Part shown: in pieces, positions 15,740 to 24,640 of the stretch
How positions within the stretch are numbered: position 1 is the stretch's first letter
Layout of the letters: each line of letters starts with the position of its first letter
Assembly: GCA_015061545.1 (NCBI GenBank)
Contig: SUWJ01000014.1
Span: forward strand, 1-59,627
Length of the DNA stretch: 59,627 nt
Origin: Lentisphaerota bacterium
GTDB lineage: Bacteria > Verrucomicrobiota > Lentisphaeria > Victivallales > Victivallaceae
Reading direction: 5' to 3'
Notes under the pieces: generated by a model
Databases searched by the model: none
What the model was told of the DNA's origin: nothing
What the model saw: the letters and a program-made list of their open reading frames with translations, nothing else
Made by a program: the position numbers and the translations under genes

Positions 15740-17398
15740 ATGTTGGATGCTTTGAAAAAAAATCCTTTGTGGCAGGGCCGCCGCGGACCTGTAGTGTTGT
15801 GTATTGCTGACGGTGTGGGCATCGGTAAATATGCCGATGGCGATGCGGTTAAAGCTGCCAGTACGCCGGTGCTGGACGAGCTGCTTGCCAGCTGCCCGAA
15901 TACTGCGCTCAAGGCACACGGTACTGCCGTCGGGATGCCTTCGGATGACGATATGGGCAACAGCGAAGTCGGTCATAACGCGATCGGCTGCGGCAGAGTT
16001 TTCTCCCAGGGCGCCAAGCTGGTTGCCGAAGCGGTGGAAACGGGTAAACTTTTTGAAGGCGAAACCTGGAAAAAGGTTATTGCCAATGTGTTGGAAAACA
16101 ACTCCACGCTGCATTTTCTGGGACTTTTCTCCGACGGCAATGTCCACAGCAACATCAATCACCTGAAGGCGATGGTGGCAAAGGCTGCCGAAGAAGGGGT
16201 CAAAGTTATCCGCATCCATGCGCTGCTGGACGGCCGCGATGTGCCCGAAACCAGCGCGCTGGATTATGTTGATCCTTTTGAAGAATTTCTCGGCACTATC
16301 CGCGAAAAGGGCTGCGATGCTAAAATCGCTTCCGGCGGCGGCCGTATGAAGATCACCATGGACCGCTACAACGCCAACTGGGCAATGGTGGAAGCCGGTT
16401 GGAACGTTCACGTCCACGGTCAGGGCGATATGTATACTTCTGCCCGCGAAGCGATCACGGAACTGCGCAAAGCCACGGGTGCCATCGACCAGGATCTGCC
16501 GCCTTTTGTTATTTCCGAAGACGGCAAGACGCCCGTGGGTGCCATGAAAGACAACGATTCGGTGATTTTCTACAACTTCCGCGGCGACCGTTCGCTGGAG
16601 ATCACGGCGGCATTTGAACAGGATGATTTCACCCAGTTCGACCGCGGCGCGCGTCCCAAAGTCATGTACGCAGGTATGATGGAATACGACGGCGATTTGC
16701 ACGCGCCCAAACTCTATCTGGTAAGTCCGCCCGAAATCGACCGCACGCTGGGTGAATATCTGGCAGTCAGCAAGGTCAGACAGCTGGCGGTCAGCGAAAC
16801 GCAGAAGTACGGCCATGTGACTTATTTCTTCAACGGCAACCGTTCGGGCAAATTTGATGAAACATTGGAAGATTATGTGGAAGTGCCCTCCGATGTGGTT
16901 CCCTTTGAAGAACGCCCCTGGATGAAGTCTGCCGAAGTTACCGATGTGGTGGTCGAAGCGATCAAATCCGGCAAATACCCCTTTATCCGTTTGAACTACC
17001 CCAACGGCGACATGGTGGGCCACACCGGCGATTTTCAGGCGGTGCTGGTAAGCATGGGCGCACTGGATATTGCGCTGGGCAGAGTGGTCAAGGCGGTCAA
17101 AGAAGCCGGCGGCGTGCTGGTATTTTCTGCCGACCACGGCAATGCCGATGATATGCTCGAACACGACAAGAAGGGCAATGTGAAGCTGGATAAAAAGACC
17201 AACGCACCTGCCCGCAAGACCAGCCACTCGCTGAACCCGGTGCCCTGCATTATTTACGACCCGGAATACAAGGGCGAGTATGATCTGGAGCTGAACAGCG
17301 ATCTGGGGATCAGCTCGCTGGCGGCGACCTGCCTGGAGCTGATGGGTTACATTGCTCCCGAAGGCTATGATAAAGCAGTTATGAACATGAAAAAATAA
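15740..17398 (+). CDS. gpmI: 2,3-bisphosphoglycerate-independent phosphoglycerate mutase
   Basis: A 552-residue iPGM of the alkaline phosphatase superfamily that interconverts 3- and 2-phosphoglycerate. Metal ligands and nucleophile are visible: D24 in LCIADGVGIG, S75 in MGNSEVGHNAIG, and the late DHGNADDM with the Asp/His set. The inserted phosphatase-to-transferase domain has LDGRDVPETSALDYV and ASGGGRMKITMDRY in place of the usual GRDT and GRYYAMDRD. These changes, and the length (about 40 residues more than typical), resemble the eukaryote/Leptospira-like iPGM branch. AAGGA precedes ATG 15740. The ApgM-like gene starts 9 nt after the stop. Confidence 0.9.
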   Translation: MLDALKKNPLWQGRRGPVVLCIADGVGIGKYADGDAVKAASTPVLDELLASCPNTALKAHGTAVGMPSDDDMGNSEVGHNAIGCGRVFSQGAKLVAEAVETGKLFEGETWKKVIANVLENNSTLHFLGLFSDGNVHSNINHLKAMVAKAAEEGVKVIRIHALLDGRDVPETSALDYVDPFEEFLGTIREKGCDAKIASGGGRMKITMDRYNANWAMVEAGWNVHVHGQGDMYTSAREAITELRKATGAIDQDLPPFVISEDGKTPVGAMKDNDSVIFYNFRGDRSLEITAAFEQDDFTQFDRGARPKVMYAGMMEYDGDLHAPKLYLVSPPEIDRTLGEYLAVSKVRQLAVSETQKYGHVTYFFNGNRSGKFDETLEDYVEVPSDVVPFEERPWMKSAEVTDVVVEAIKSGKYPFIRLNYPNGDMVGHTGDFQAVLVSMGALDIALGRVVKAVKEAGGVLVFSADHGNADDMLEHDKKGNVKLDKKTNAPARKTSHSLNPVPCIIYDPEYKGEYDLELNSDLGISSLAATCLELMGYIAPEGYDKAVMNMKK

Positions 17399-17407
17399 GT
17401 TGTTTCT

Positions 17408-18619
17408 ATGAATAAAGCAGTTATATTTCTGGCAGACGGCATGGCAGATTTGCCGATAGCTGAACTGAATGATAAAACGCCGGTGGAATATGCCCGTACT
17501 CCGGGTATGGATTCCATAGCCCGCAGCGGGATCAACGGTACATTTTTTACGCTGCCCGACGGCTTGCCGACTTCTTCGGATGTGGCCAATATGTCGGTGC
17601 TGGGGTTTTATCCCGAAAAGAATTACCCCGGGCGCGGTCCGATCGAAGCGGTCAGTCAGGGGGTGGATCTGCAAAGCGATGATATTGCATGGCGCTGCAA
17701 TCTGGTGACAGTTTCGCCCGACGGGGTGCTGCTGGATTATTCGGCGGGTCATCTGGACGAAACCAAGGCGCGGATTCTTATGGAAGATCTGCAGAAGAAC
17801 TTCGGGTCGGATAAAGTATCCTTTTATCCCGGGGTGAGCTACCGCAATTTGCTGGTGCTGCACGGCAGTGAGTTTTCGCCCAATCTGGATTATCACAAAC
17901 CGGATTCATCGCAGGGCATCCACGTTGACGAACTGAAATTGACCGCGCTGGATGATTCGCCGGAAACCGCTTATACCAAAAAATTTCTGGAAGATCTGGC
18001 GGTCAGGACCGATGAGTTTTTGCGCAATCACCCGCTGAATCAGAATTGCGAAAGCCCTGCCAATGCCATCTGGCCCTGGAGTCCGGGACGGAAACCGGCT
18101 ATTGCCGGTTTTTCCGAACGCTATAACGGCGCCCGGGGCGCTATTGTCAGCGCGGTGGATGTGGTCAAAGGTATCGGCAAATGCTCAGGTATGGATGTGA
18201 TCGAAGTAGCCGGAGCCACCGGTTTTATCGACACCAATTACGCCGGCAAAGTAGCCGCGGCATTGAAGGCGCTGGAAGATCACGATCTGGTCTATATCCA
18301 CGTGGAAGCGATCGACGAGTGTTCGCATATGGGCGATATGAAGCTGAAACTGCAGGCGATCGAAGATTTTGACAGCAAAGTAGTTGTGCCGGTAATGGAA
18401 GCGCTGGCAAATCGCAGCGATGTGCGTTTTGCCATCTTGCCCGATCACCCGGTGCCGCTGAGTCTGCGCAAACATACAACAACCCCTGTACCGCTGGCGG
18501 TTTGCGGCTGCGGAATTGCACCTGACGCGGTGGAGTTCTACGGCGAAAGCGTTGCTCCCGATGGAGCTTTGGGTAAACTGGCAGGGGATCAGCTGGTCAA
18601 ACTTCTGCTGGGGATCTGA
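17408..18619 (+). CDS. ApgM-like phosphoglycerate mutase (or ThrB4-type homoserine kinase)
   Basis: A 403-residue protein of the archaeal-type cofactor-independent phosphoglycerate mutase family (COG3635). It begins AVIFLADGMADLPI with the metal aspartate, has the candidate nucleophile serine in LPTSSDVANMSVLGF near residue 57, and ends with AILPDHPVPLSLRKHTT, the D-H-P..LR.HT signature. Some bacterial members have been shown or proposed to act as homoserine kinases (ThrB4) instead. Directly after gpmI a second mutase would be redundant, so a threonine-pathway role is a fair alternative. No threonine genes are adjacent to decide this. Confidence 0.8.
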   Translation: MNKAVIFLADGMADLPIAELNDKTPVEYARTPGMDSIARSGINGTFFTLPDGLPTSSDVANMSVLGFYPEKNYPGRGPIEAVSQGVDLQSDDIAWRCNLVTVSPDGVLLDYSAGHLDETKARILMEDLQKNFGSDKVSFYPGVSYRNLLVLHGSEFSPNLDYHKPDSSQGIHVDELKLTALDDSPETAYTKKFLEDLAVRTDEFLRNHPLNQNCESPANAIWPWSPGRKPAIAGFSERYNGARGAIVSAVDVVKGIGKCSGMDVIEVAGATGFIDTNYAGKVAAALKALEDHDLVYIHVEAIDECSHMGDMKLKLQAIEDFDSKVVVPVMEALANRSDVRFAILPDHPVPLSLRKHTTTPVPLAVCGCGIAPDAVEFYGESVAPDGALGKLAGDQLVKLLLGI

Positions 18620-18626
18620 CAGAACT

Positions 18627-19406
18627 ATGGATTTGGTACTGGAAAGACCGCTGGTCTTTTTTGACATCGAAAGCACGGGCACCAATCCCTACCGCGACCG
18701 GATCGTGGAAATCGCCGTTATCAAGGTGATGCCCGACGGGTCGCGGCAGGAAATTGTGCGGCGCATCAACCCCACCATACCGATTCCTGCAGGCGCAAGC
18801 GCAGTACACGGTATTTACGATGCGGATGTTGCCGAGGCACCGACTTTTGATGTGATTGCCCACAATCTTTTCAAATATCTGGAAAATTGTGATCTGGCGG
18901 GCTACAATATTGTAAAGTTCGATGTTCCCATGCTGCAGGAGGAGTTCAAACGCTGCAATCTGGAACTTGATATGCGCAACCGCAAGCTGATAGATGTATT
19001 CAATATCTTCTGCCGCTTGTATCCGCGGAACCTTTCTGCGGCGTATAAATTTTTCTGCGGCGGCGATCTGGAAGATGCCCACAGCGCCCTTGCCGATACC
19101 GATGCTACAGTAGCGGTGCTGCTGGGGCAGTTGGCAAAGCACCCCGAATTGCCGCGGGAAATGGCGCAGCTGGCAGAGTTTTCCGCCGCCAGAGATGCGG
19201 ACTTTGTAGATTCTGAAGGCAGATTGAAATTTTCGGGCGACGAAGTGGTGATAAACTTCGGCAAGAACTCGGGGCGGCGTTTGCGCGATCTGGTGGCAGA
19301 AGATCCCGGATTTTTGCGCTGGATGCTGCGCAGCGACTTTTCCGAAGATGTTAAAAAAGTCATCAAAAATGCTTTGGCGGGGGAATTTCCCCGCCGTCCG
19401 TGCTGA
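18627..19406 (+). CDS. DEDDh 3'-5' exonuclease, DNA polymerase III epsilon-like
   Basis: A 259-residue protein. Exonuclease motif I is FFDIESTGTNPYRDRIVEIA (D and E), motif II is AGYNIVKFDVPML, and motif III is AHSALADTDATV with the histidine and final aspartate of the DEDDh class. The C-terminal 75 residues (VINFGKNSGRRLRDLVAEDP and LRWML) match a small domain often appended to epsilon-like exonucleases, in which KGKHKGKxLxEVxxxDPxYLxWM is usual. It is likely a DNA repair or proofreading exonuclease rather than the replicative epsilon subunit. ATG 18627 is used because the N-terminal motif begins close to it. It follows the ApgM-like gene by 7 nt. Confidence 0.85.
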   Translation: MDLVLERPLVFFDIESTGTNPYRDRIVEIAVIKVMPDGSRQEIVRRINPTIPIPAGASAVHGIYDADVAEAPTFDVIAHNLFKYLENCDLAGYNIVKFDVPMLQEEFKRCNLELDMRNRKLIDVFNIFCRLYPRNLSAAYKFFCGGDLEDAHSALADTDATVAVLLGQLAKHPELPREMAQLAEFSAARDADFVDSEGRLKFSGDEVVINFGKNSGRRLRDLVAEDPGFLRWMLRSDFSEDVKKVIKNALAGEFPRRPC

Positions 19407-19436
19407 AAAATCTGCTCAGATTGCAGAAGGGGAGCA

Positions 19437-21266
19437 ATGATTCTGGTGCGCTGCGGAAAACTCAAGATAAAGTATTTGACCGTTTTGCTGGCAGCGGCGG
19501 TCATGTTTGCCGGCTGTCGCAAAGCGGAATCTCCGGGCGAAGTTATCCACATTGCCACCGCCGCGCTGGTCAAAACGCTGGACCCGGCGCTGGCGGACGA
19601 TCTTGCCAGCCGCAATATGGCGGGCGCATTATTTGATACGCTGCTGGAATACGACTATCTCAAGCGGCCCTATCAGCTCAAACCTTCCATGCTGGAAACG
19701 ATGCCGCAGTTGTCAGCTGATAAATGCAGCTACCGTTTTACTTTGCGCAAAGATCTTTACTTTGTACCCGATAAATGTTTCGGTCCTGACGGCGGATCGC
19801 CCGAAGGCAGACGGGTGCGCAGCAGCGATGTGGTATTTTCGCTGCTGCGGATTGCCGATGGTCAGCTGCACAGCCCGGTCTTCTGGCTGCTGCGGGGCAG
19901 AGTAAAGGGCATAGATAAATTTTATCAGGCCAGCGCCGCCGCCACGGGAGCGGGAGAACTTGAAAAACTCTACTCGCAAGGCATCGAAGGGCTTAAAGTT
20001 ATAGATGATTATACTTTTGAGATCATTCTGAACTCGCCCGATCCGCGATTTCTTTATGCGCTGGCGATCCCTTATACAGGGATCGTATCGCAGAAAGCTG
20101 CGGAGTTTTACGGTCAGGCGGCAATGGCGGAGCATCCTGTGGGGTCAGGCCCGTTCAAGCTGGAGAGCTACCAGCGCGATTACCGGATAAGTCTGCTGCG
20201 CAATGCTGAATACCGCACCGAATATTTTGCTGATGCTGCCGATGCAGCTGACCGTCAGCGTAAACTGCCGCTGGCAGATCGGATCATCTGCTCAAATATA
20301 CGGCAGAGTTTTGCGGCATGGCTGCTGTTTTTGCAGGGCGAACTGGATATAAGCGCGCTGAACAAAGATAATTCCGATCTGGTCTCAGGCGGCGGCGTAC
20401 TGGCGGCGTGTTTGCAGGAGCGGCAGATCGAACTGGTCAAAAATACTGAGTTTGAAATTCAATACGTCGGATTCAGTTTTACCGATGAACGGCTGAAAAA
20501 CAATCTGAAACTGCGGCAGGCGCTGACTGCGGCTTACAATCTGCCCCAGCGTATCAAACACGCCAACGATCTTGCCATACCTGCCATCGGGCCGATTCCG
20601 CCGGGCGTGGCGGGGCACGATGCAGAATTGCAGAAAAAGATGATTCCTTACGATCTTGAACTTGCCCGCAAGCTGCTTGCCGAAGCGGGCTATCCCAACG
20701 GCATTGATCCGGCAACCGGCAAGGCGCTGGAGATAAGTTTTGACCAGTCGGGGAACAGTATCCGCCACCGTCAAATCGCCGAAATGACCGCCTCGGACTG
20801 GAGCAAGCTGGGGATAAAAGTTACGATCAATCTGAACAATGCCCCCCGTTTTTATCAGAAATTGCGCAATGGCGAAATGCAGACCTTCCGCTTGTCGTGG
20901 ATCGGCGATTACCCCGATGCGGAAAATTTTTTACAGCTTTTTTACGGTCCCAACAGCGGCGGCGCCAATCGGGCAGCCTACAATGATCCCGAATTTGATG
21001 CCATGTATGAAGCGATCCAGAGCATGGACGATTCGCCGGAACGCACCCGCCGCTATCAGGCAATGGCAGAATATATTGTGGAGCGCGCACCGTGGATATT
21101 TGAAAGTCAGCCGATAAGTTTTCAGCTTAAACACGCCTGGCTGGAGAATTATTATCCCCATGATTTTGCCTGCAACCGCTGGAAATACTGGAGCGTGAAC
21201 AAGAGTTTGAAAAAACAACTTTCAGATACTTTTGAACCGTTAAGTCTGGAAGAGTTACAACATTAA
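19437..21266 (+). CDS. ABC transporter substrate-binding lipoprotein, family 5 (peptide/oligosaccharide)
   Basis: A 609-residue lipoprotein precursor with lipobox VMFAGC and C27 as the lipidated residue. The body is a type C (family 5) binding protein: IATAALVKTLDPALADDLAS at the start, YRFTLRKDLYF near 100, LKLRQALTAAYNLPQRIKH near 355, and the C-terminal RLSWIGDYPDAENFLQLFYG that is highly characteristic of OppA/DppA proteins. Such proteins deliver peptides, and sometimes sugars, to an inner-membrane permease. No permease or ATPase gene is in the window, so it is an orphan or part of a split system. GGGGAG precedes ATG 19437. Confidence 0.88.
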   Translation: MILVRCGKLKIKYLTVLLAAAVMFAGCRKAESPGEVIHIATAALVKTLDPALADDLASRNMAGALFDTLLEYDYLKRPYQLKPSMLETMPQLSADKCSYRFTLRKDLYFVPDKCFGPDGGSPEGRRVRSSDVVFSLLRIADGQLHSPVFWLLRGRVKGIDKFYQASAAATGAGELEKLYSQGIEGLKVIDDYTFEIILNSPDPRFLYALAIPYTGIVSQKAAEFYGQAAMAEHPVGSGPFKLESYQRDYRISLLRNAEYRTEYFADAADAADRQRKLPLADRIICSNIRQSFAAWLLFLQGELDISALNKDNSDLVSGGGVLAACLQERQIELVKNTEFEIQYVGFSFTDERLKNNLKLRQALTAAYNLPQRIKHANDLAIPAIGPIPPGVAGHDAELQKKMIPYDLELARKLLAEAGYPNGIDPATGKALEISFDQSGNSIRHRQIAEMTASDWSKLGIKVTINLNNAPRFYQKLRNGEMQTFRLSWIGDYPDAENFLQLFYGPNSGGANRAAYNDPEFDAMYEAIQSMDDSPERTRRYQAMAEYIVERAPWIFESQPISFQLKHAWLENYYPHDFACNRWKYWSVNKSLKKQLSDTFEPLSLEELQH

Positions 21267-21290
21267 TCCATAAAACAAAGGAAGTGTGGA

Positions 21291-23885
21291 ATGAAAAAGA
21301 TTCTGTTGGTGCTGGGATTGTGTGCCGCGGTGCAGTTGTCGTTTGCTGCGCCCAAACTGGCGATGCAGCCGGTGTTCCCCGAAAAGAAATCGCTGTTGAT
21401 CAAGCCCTCCGTAAACGGCGGCACGGCGGAAGTGGAATTTCCCGCTGTTACCCCCAAAGACAAATACGGCGTGGTGCTGAGTTTTGATTGCCGGATCGTG
21501 ATCCCCAAAGGCTGCGGCGGTTGGACCCATAATATGAGCGTGGATATCAACGGCAAAAATATCAGCAAGATCACCGGTGAAGGTTCACCCCGTCTGCTGC
21601 TGCGCGGCGAAACGCTCAAAAGCAGCACCAGCCGTCCCGAAATTGACTGGTGGGAAGGCAGCAAACTTCTGGCGTTTTATGCGGCGGAAAATGAACTCGA
21701 GCTGGATAAGCGCGCCCTTTCTGCCCGCGATCAGAGATACCGCTATTTGCTGGATGTGTCTGATATGCTCAATTACAACGAAATCGGCGCCGATGACCGC
21801 ATTGAAGGCGGCGAACCGAATAAGTTTGTATTCAAAGATCTGCTGCCCAGCACGGTGGTCAATGCGCCTATGAGCTTTAAGAATATCCAGCTTTTCTTCG
21901 TTAAGAGATCCGATATCATCAAGGCCAGCGGTATGAAGATGACCAAATTCACTCCCGCCGCCAAGGTCGCTGCTCTCAAGTGCAACGGTGCGGACGTGGC
22001 AGTTATGCCCAACGGCGGCATGAGCGTGACGATCAACGGCGAAAAGTTCTTTGTGGAATCAAATTTCAGTTACGAAGCCAAACCCCGCTACAAGAACAAC
22101 CGCTTTAATGTAAGCAGCAAAAAAGAGGGCGCCGGCGATTGGCGCGTCAAAGTCCGCCAGGTATCCGATAAAGTCATCAGTGTCAAAGGCTCTTTCAGGG
22201 ATTACACCGTTGAGCGTATCCTGACGCTGAACAATCACCGTATCGACGTCAAAGACAGCTACACCAATACCTCCGCCAGAGATATCGGGATACTTTGGAA
22301 TCACGTTGTCGGCCGCAACGCTCTGCTCAATCCGACCAGCCGACTGGCGGGGCAGACTCTGGTCAAGCTCGTCCGCTTCTTCGGTTCTGCCAACGCCACG
22401 CTTTACGCCGCAGGCAATAAAAGCGGTCTGGGGCTGGTGGCGGAAGATACCGTCAGCCGCGCCCAGCTGGAGCTGCGCAGCATGGGCAATACTCAGAGCA
22501 TGGGGTCGATCGGCATGGGGATCCCGGCAGGCAAAACCTACACGCTGGAATGGGCGATCTACCCGCTGGCGGAATCTGACTATTACGCACTTATCAATCA
22601 GGTACGGCGCGATTGGAAGGTCAACTATACTATTGACGGCCCCTTCTATTTCGGCGGTTCTACGGTCAAAAGTTGCATGATCAAACCGCTTACTCCGTGG
22701 CACAATTACGATTCCGGGAAAAATCTGACGCAGGAGCAGTACGGCGCTGTAATCAAAAAGCAGATGGCAGCCTTGCGCAAGATCAATCCCGATACCAAAT
22801 TTATCGGTATGATCGAAACCAATCTGGTTCCCTTCGATACCACCCAGGTACCCTGGGGAAAAAATCTTAAAGTCCGTACCGGCGAGCGCAATCAGCCCGG
22901 TGTTAAATACGGAATCTTTATGGATAAGGAAACCACCGGGCTTTTTGACGCTTATTCACCCTACCGCGACAGCGTTATCCGCGATGAACACGGCAACGCC
23001 ATGTACGAAAATTATTACGCAAGCGCTCCCCACGTCAACTTGATGGTGCAACCCGAAATCGGCAATCATCGTTACAAGACCTTTATGGCGCAGATCGACT
23101 TTATGATGAACGATCTGGGGCTGAATGGTATTTATATCGACCAGTTCCAGCCCTATATCATCGGCGGTTTTTCCGAAGACCGCTGGGATGGCTACACCGT
23201 TGAATTATCTGAGGACGGCTCCATCAAACGCAAGCGCTACAGCTACGCGCTGACCGGTGCCGCCGCCCGCGGCAACATTATCAAAACCGTCCGTGACCGC
23301 GGCGGCGTGGTAGTCACCAATGGTCAGCCCATGAGCCGCGAAGAGCAGAATACCGGAGTGTTCGCGTTTCAGGAAATGGAAAACAACTCCGTCAATCCGC
23401 TGAACTTTCTCGATGTCAAGCCGCCGGAATGTTCGTGGCAGACGATTTCGCATCTGGGCAGTCCTATTGCCTTGGGGATCCGTCCTGCGCGCTATGTCAA
23501 AAACGGTGCCAAGCCCGAACAGTTTGCTCAGATGCAGACCAAAGGGATCATCACCGCTTTGCGCAACGGTTTGCTCTTCTACTATTATACGGTAAATATC
23601 ACCGACGAGGGTCCCGCTAAAGGCAGTCAGGCGATTTGTGACAATATGTTCCCCTTTACGCCCGAAGAACTGCACGACGGCTGGATCAAGGGGAAGGAAC
23701 GCACCATTACGGCGATTTCGGGCAAATTCCCCGTCAACGGGCAGGAAAAACCCAAAGTTCTCTACTTTGACAAAAAAGGTTTTGAACAGCCCAACAACTT
23801 TGCCGTCAGCGGCACGCCGGGTAACTGGATCGTGGAGGTAAAACTCAACGACTGGAACGAAGTGGCAATTATGCTGGCACAGTAA
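21291..23885 (+). CDS. Secreted glycosidase-like protein, family not recognised
   Basis: An 864-residue secreted protein (signal peptide MKKILLVLGLCAAVQLSFAA). The N-terminal half (about 25-450) is beta-sandwich-like. The C-terminal half reads as a TIM barrel: IKPLTPWHNYDSGKNLTQEQ, FIGMIETNLVPFDTT, and DLGLNGIYIDQFQPY, a strand ending in an acidic residue as seen in many retaining glycosidases and in GH36/GH31/GH13-like clans. I cannot place it in a known family. The domain order (beta sandwich then barrel) and the secretion signal suggest extracellular or periplasmic polysaccharide work. GGAAG precedes ATG 21291. It is followed by a strong terminator. Function is inferred from fold cues only. 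Confidence 0.5.
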   Translation: MKKILLVLGLCAAVQLSFAAPKLAMQPVFPEKKSLLIKPSVNGGTAEVEFPAVTPKDKYGVVLSFDCRIVIPKGCGGWTHNMSVDINGKNISKITGEGSPRLLLRGETLKSSTSRPEIDWWEGSKLLAFYAAENELELDKRALSARDQRYRYLLDVSDMLNYNEIGADDRIEGGEPNKFVFKDLLPSTVVNAPMSFKNIQLFFVKRSDIIKASGMKMTKFTPAAKVAALKCNGADVAVMPNGGMSVTINGEKFFVESNFSYEAKPRYKNNRFNVSSKKEGAGDWRVKVRQVSDKVISVKGSFRDYTVERILTLNNHRIDVKDSYTNTSARDIGILWNHVVGRNALLNPTSRLAGQTLVKLVRFFGSANATLYAAGNKSGLGLVAEDTVSRAQLELRSMGNTQSMGSIGMGIPAGKTYTLEWAIYPLAESDYYALINQVRRDWKVNYTIDGPFYFGGSTVKSCMIKPLTPWHNYDSGKNLTQEQYGAVIKKQMAALRKINPDTKFIGMIETNLVPFDTTQVPWGKNLKVRTGERNQPGVKYGIFMDKETTGLFDAYSPYRDSVIRDEHGNAMYENYYASAPHVNLMVQPEIGNHRYKTFMAQIDFMMNDLGLNGIYIDQFQPYIIGGFSEDRWDGYTVELSEDGSIKRKRYSYALTGAAARGNIIKTVRDRGGVVVTNGQPMSREEQNTGVFAFQEMENNSVNPLNFLDVKPPECSWQTISHLGSPIALGIRPARYVKNGAKPEQFAQMQTKGIITALRNGLLFYYYTVNITDEGPAKGSQAICDNMFPFTPEELHDGWIKGKERTITAISGKFPVNGQEKPKVLYFDKKGFEQPNNFAVSGTPGNWIVEVKLNDWNEVAIMLAQ

Positions 23886-23895
23886 TTTTCCAGCA

Positions 23896-23940
23896 AGGGC
23901 GTTGTTGAACAGCCATGGCAATTCAGCAGCGCCCTTTTTG
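23896..23940 (+). terminator. Strong Rho-independent terminator
   Basis: The arms 23896-23910 and 23922-23936 form a 15-bp stem (aagggcg at its base, two G-U pairs) with an 11-nt loop, followed by a run of T. It ends the transcript of the secreted glycosidase-like gene, before a convergent membrane-protein gene. Confidence 0.85.
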
Positions 23941-23949
23941 TATAGATGA

Positions 23950-24489
23950 CTATTCGCGGGGCGGGGGCAGCAGAAGTTGGAAGAGTCCCCAGCCGATCAT
24001 AAAAAATCCCAGCAAAGTCAGCGCGTCGCTCAAAGCTGAACGGGGGCGCAGCAGCAGCAATACGGCAAATCCCCATGCTGTAAGTACGCCCAGATAGCGC
24101 CATAAACTCTGCTTTTCCAGCGCTTTTGCCCAGGTTGGCCGCAAGGTGTGATACCCCGACAGCACCAGATAGAGCAGCAGGCAATACCAGAGCGCGGCAT
24201 CGCACCACATGGGTTTGAACCACAGCGTGATCGGCACTGCCAGCAGCAGCAGATTCAAATAGATGAGTTTACTGCGTTTTTTTCTGTTCATCATCAGCAG
24301 CTGGCGCCAGATCACTGCGGCGGTCATTCCCCAGGGCAGCAGCATTACCGTTATTCCGTAAGTGCGGTACGGTATCAGCAGCATTGCTGCGCCCAGCAGC
24401 AGGGCAAAAACTGCCCACGCCAGCATACGGAAGCGGTAGGAAAAGGTAAAAACTGAGTTTGACTGCATATAAAATCCATTGTTTGCCAT
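23950..24489 (-). CDS. Small multi-pass membrane protein
   Basis: A 179-residue protein with about six hydrophobic segments arranged as three pairs (for example MLAWAVFALLLGAAMLLIPY and LTAWGFAVLLLLRPRSALS). It ends in a GFFMIGWGLFQLLLPPPRE helix. The pattern is reminiscent of HdeD/DUF308-type inner-membrane proteins, a family tied to acid or envelope stress, but identity is weak and I do not assign a function. ATG 24489 is the first ATG of the frame; a later ATG (24468) is also possible, since no clear ribosome site decides. It is convergent with the secreted glycosidase-like gene and divergent from tsaD. Confidence 0.6.
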   Translation of the reverse strand: MANNGFYMQSNSVFTFSYRFRMLAWAVFALLLGAAMLLIPYRTYGITVMLLPWGMTAAVIWRQLLMMNRKKRSKLIYLNLLLLAVPITLWFKPMWCDAALWYCLLLYLVLSGYHTLRPTWAKALEKQSLWRYLGVLTAWGFAVLLLLRPRSALSDALTLLGFFMIGWGLFQLLLPPPRE

Positions 24490-24562
24490 CAAAAAATTAT
24501 TGTTACACGTTAAAGGTACAACACATTCTTGATAAAATCAACTTTTGAAAAGCGTTGACGGG

Positions 24563-24590
24563 TTGTTTTTCTGATAAAATATGGTATATT
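24563..24590 (+). promoter_or_regulatory. Probable promoter of the tsaD operon
   Basis: TTGTTT (24563-24568) and TATATT (24585-24590) are spaced 16 nt, about 50 nt upstream of tsaD. A TTGACG at 24555 offers an alternative -35. Confidence 0.35.
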
Positions 24591-24640
24591 GTGTAATCGA
24601 CATAATATTTACAGAAAATTTTTAAAGGTTATAAAAGATA

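Noticed and set aside
15722-17896. A long minus-strand open frame opposite gpmI and the ApgM-like gene
   Set aside because: It spans two well-defined genes on the other strand and shows only the H/Q/R-rich composition typical of antisense frames.
19437-23885. A complete peptide ABC transporter operon around the substrate-binding lipoprotein
   Set aside because: No permease or ATPase gene is adjacent; the next gene encodes a secreted glycosidase-like protein.
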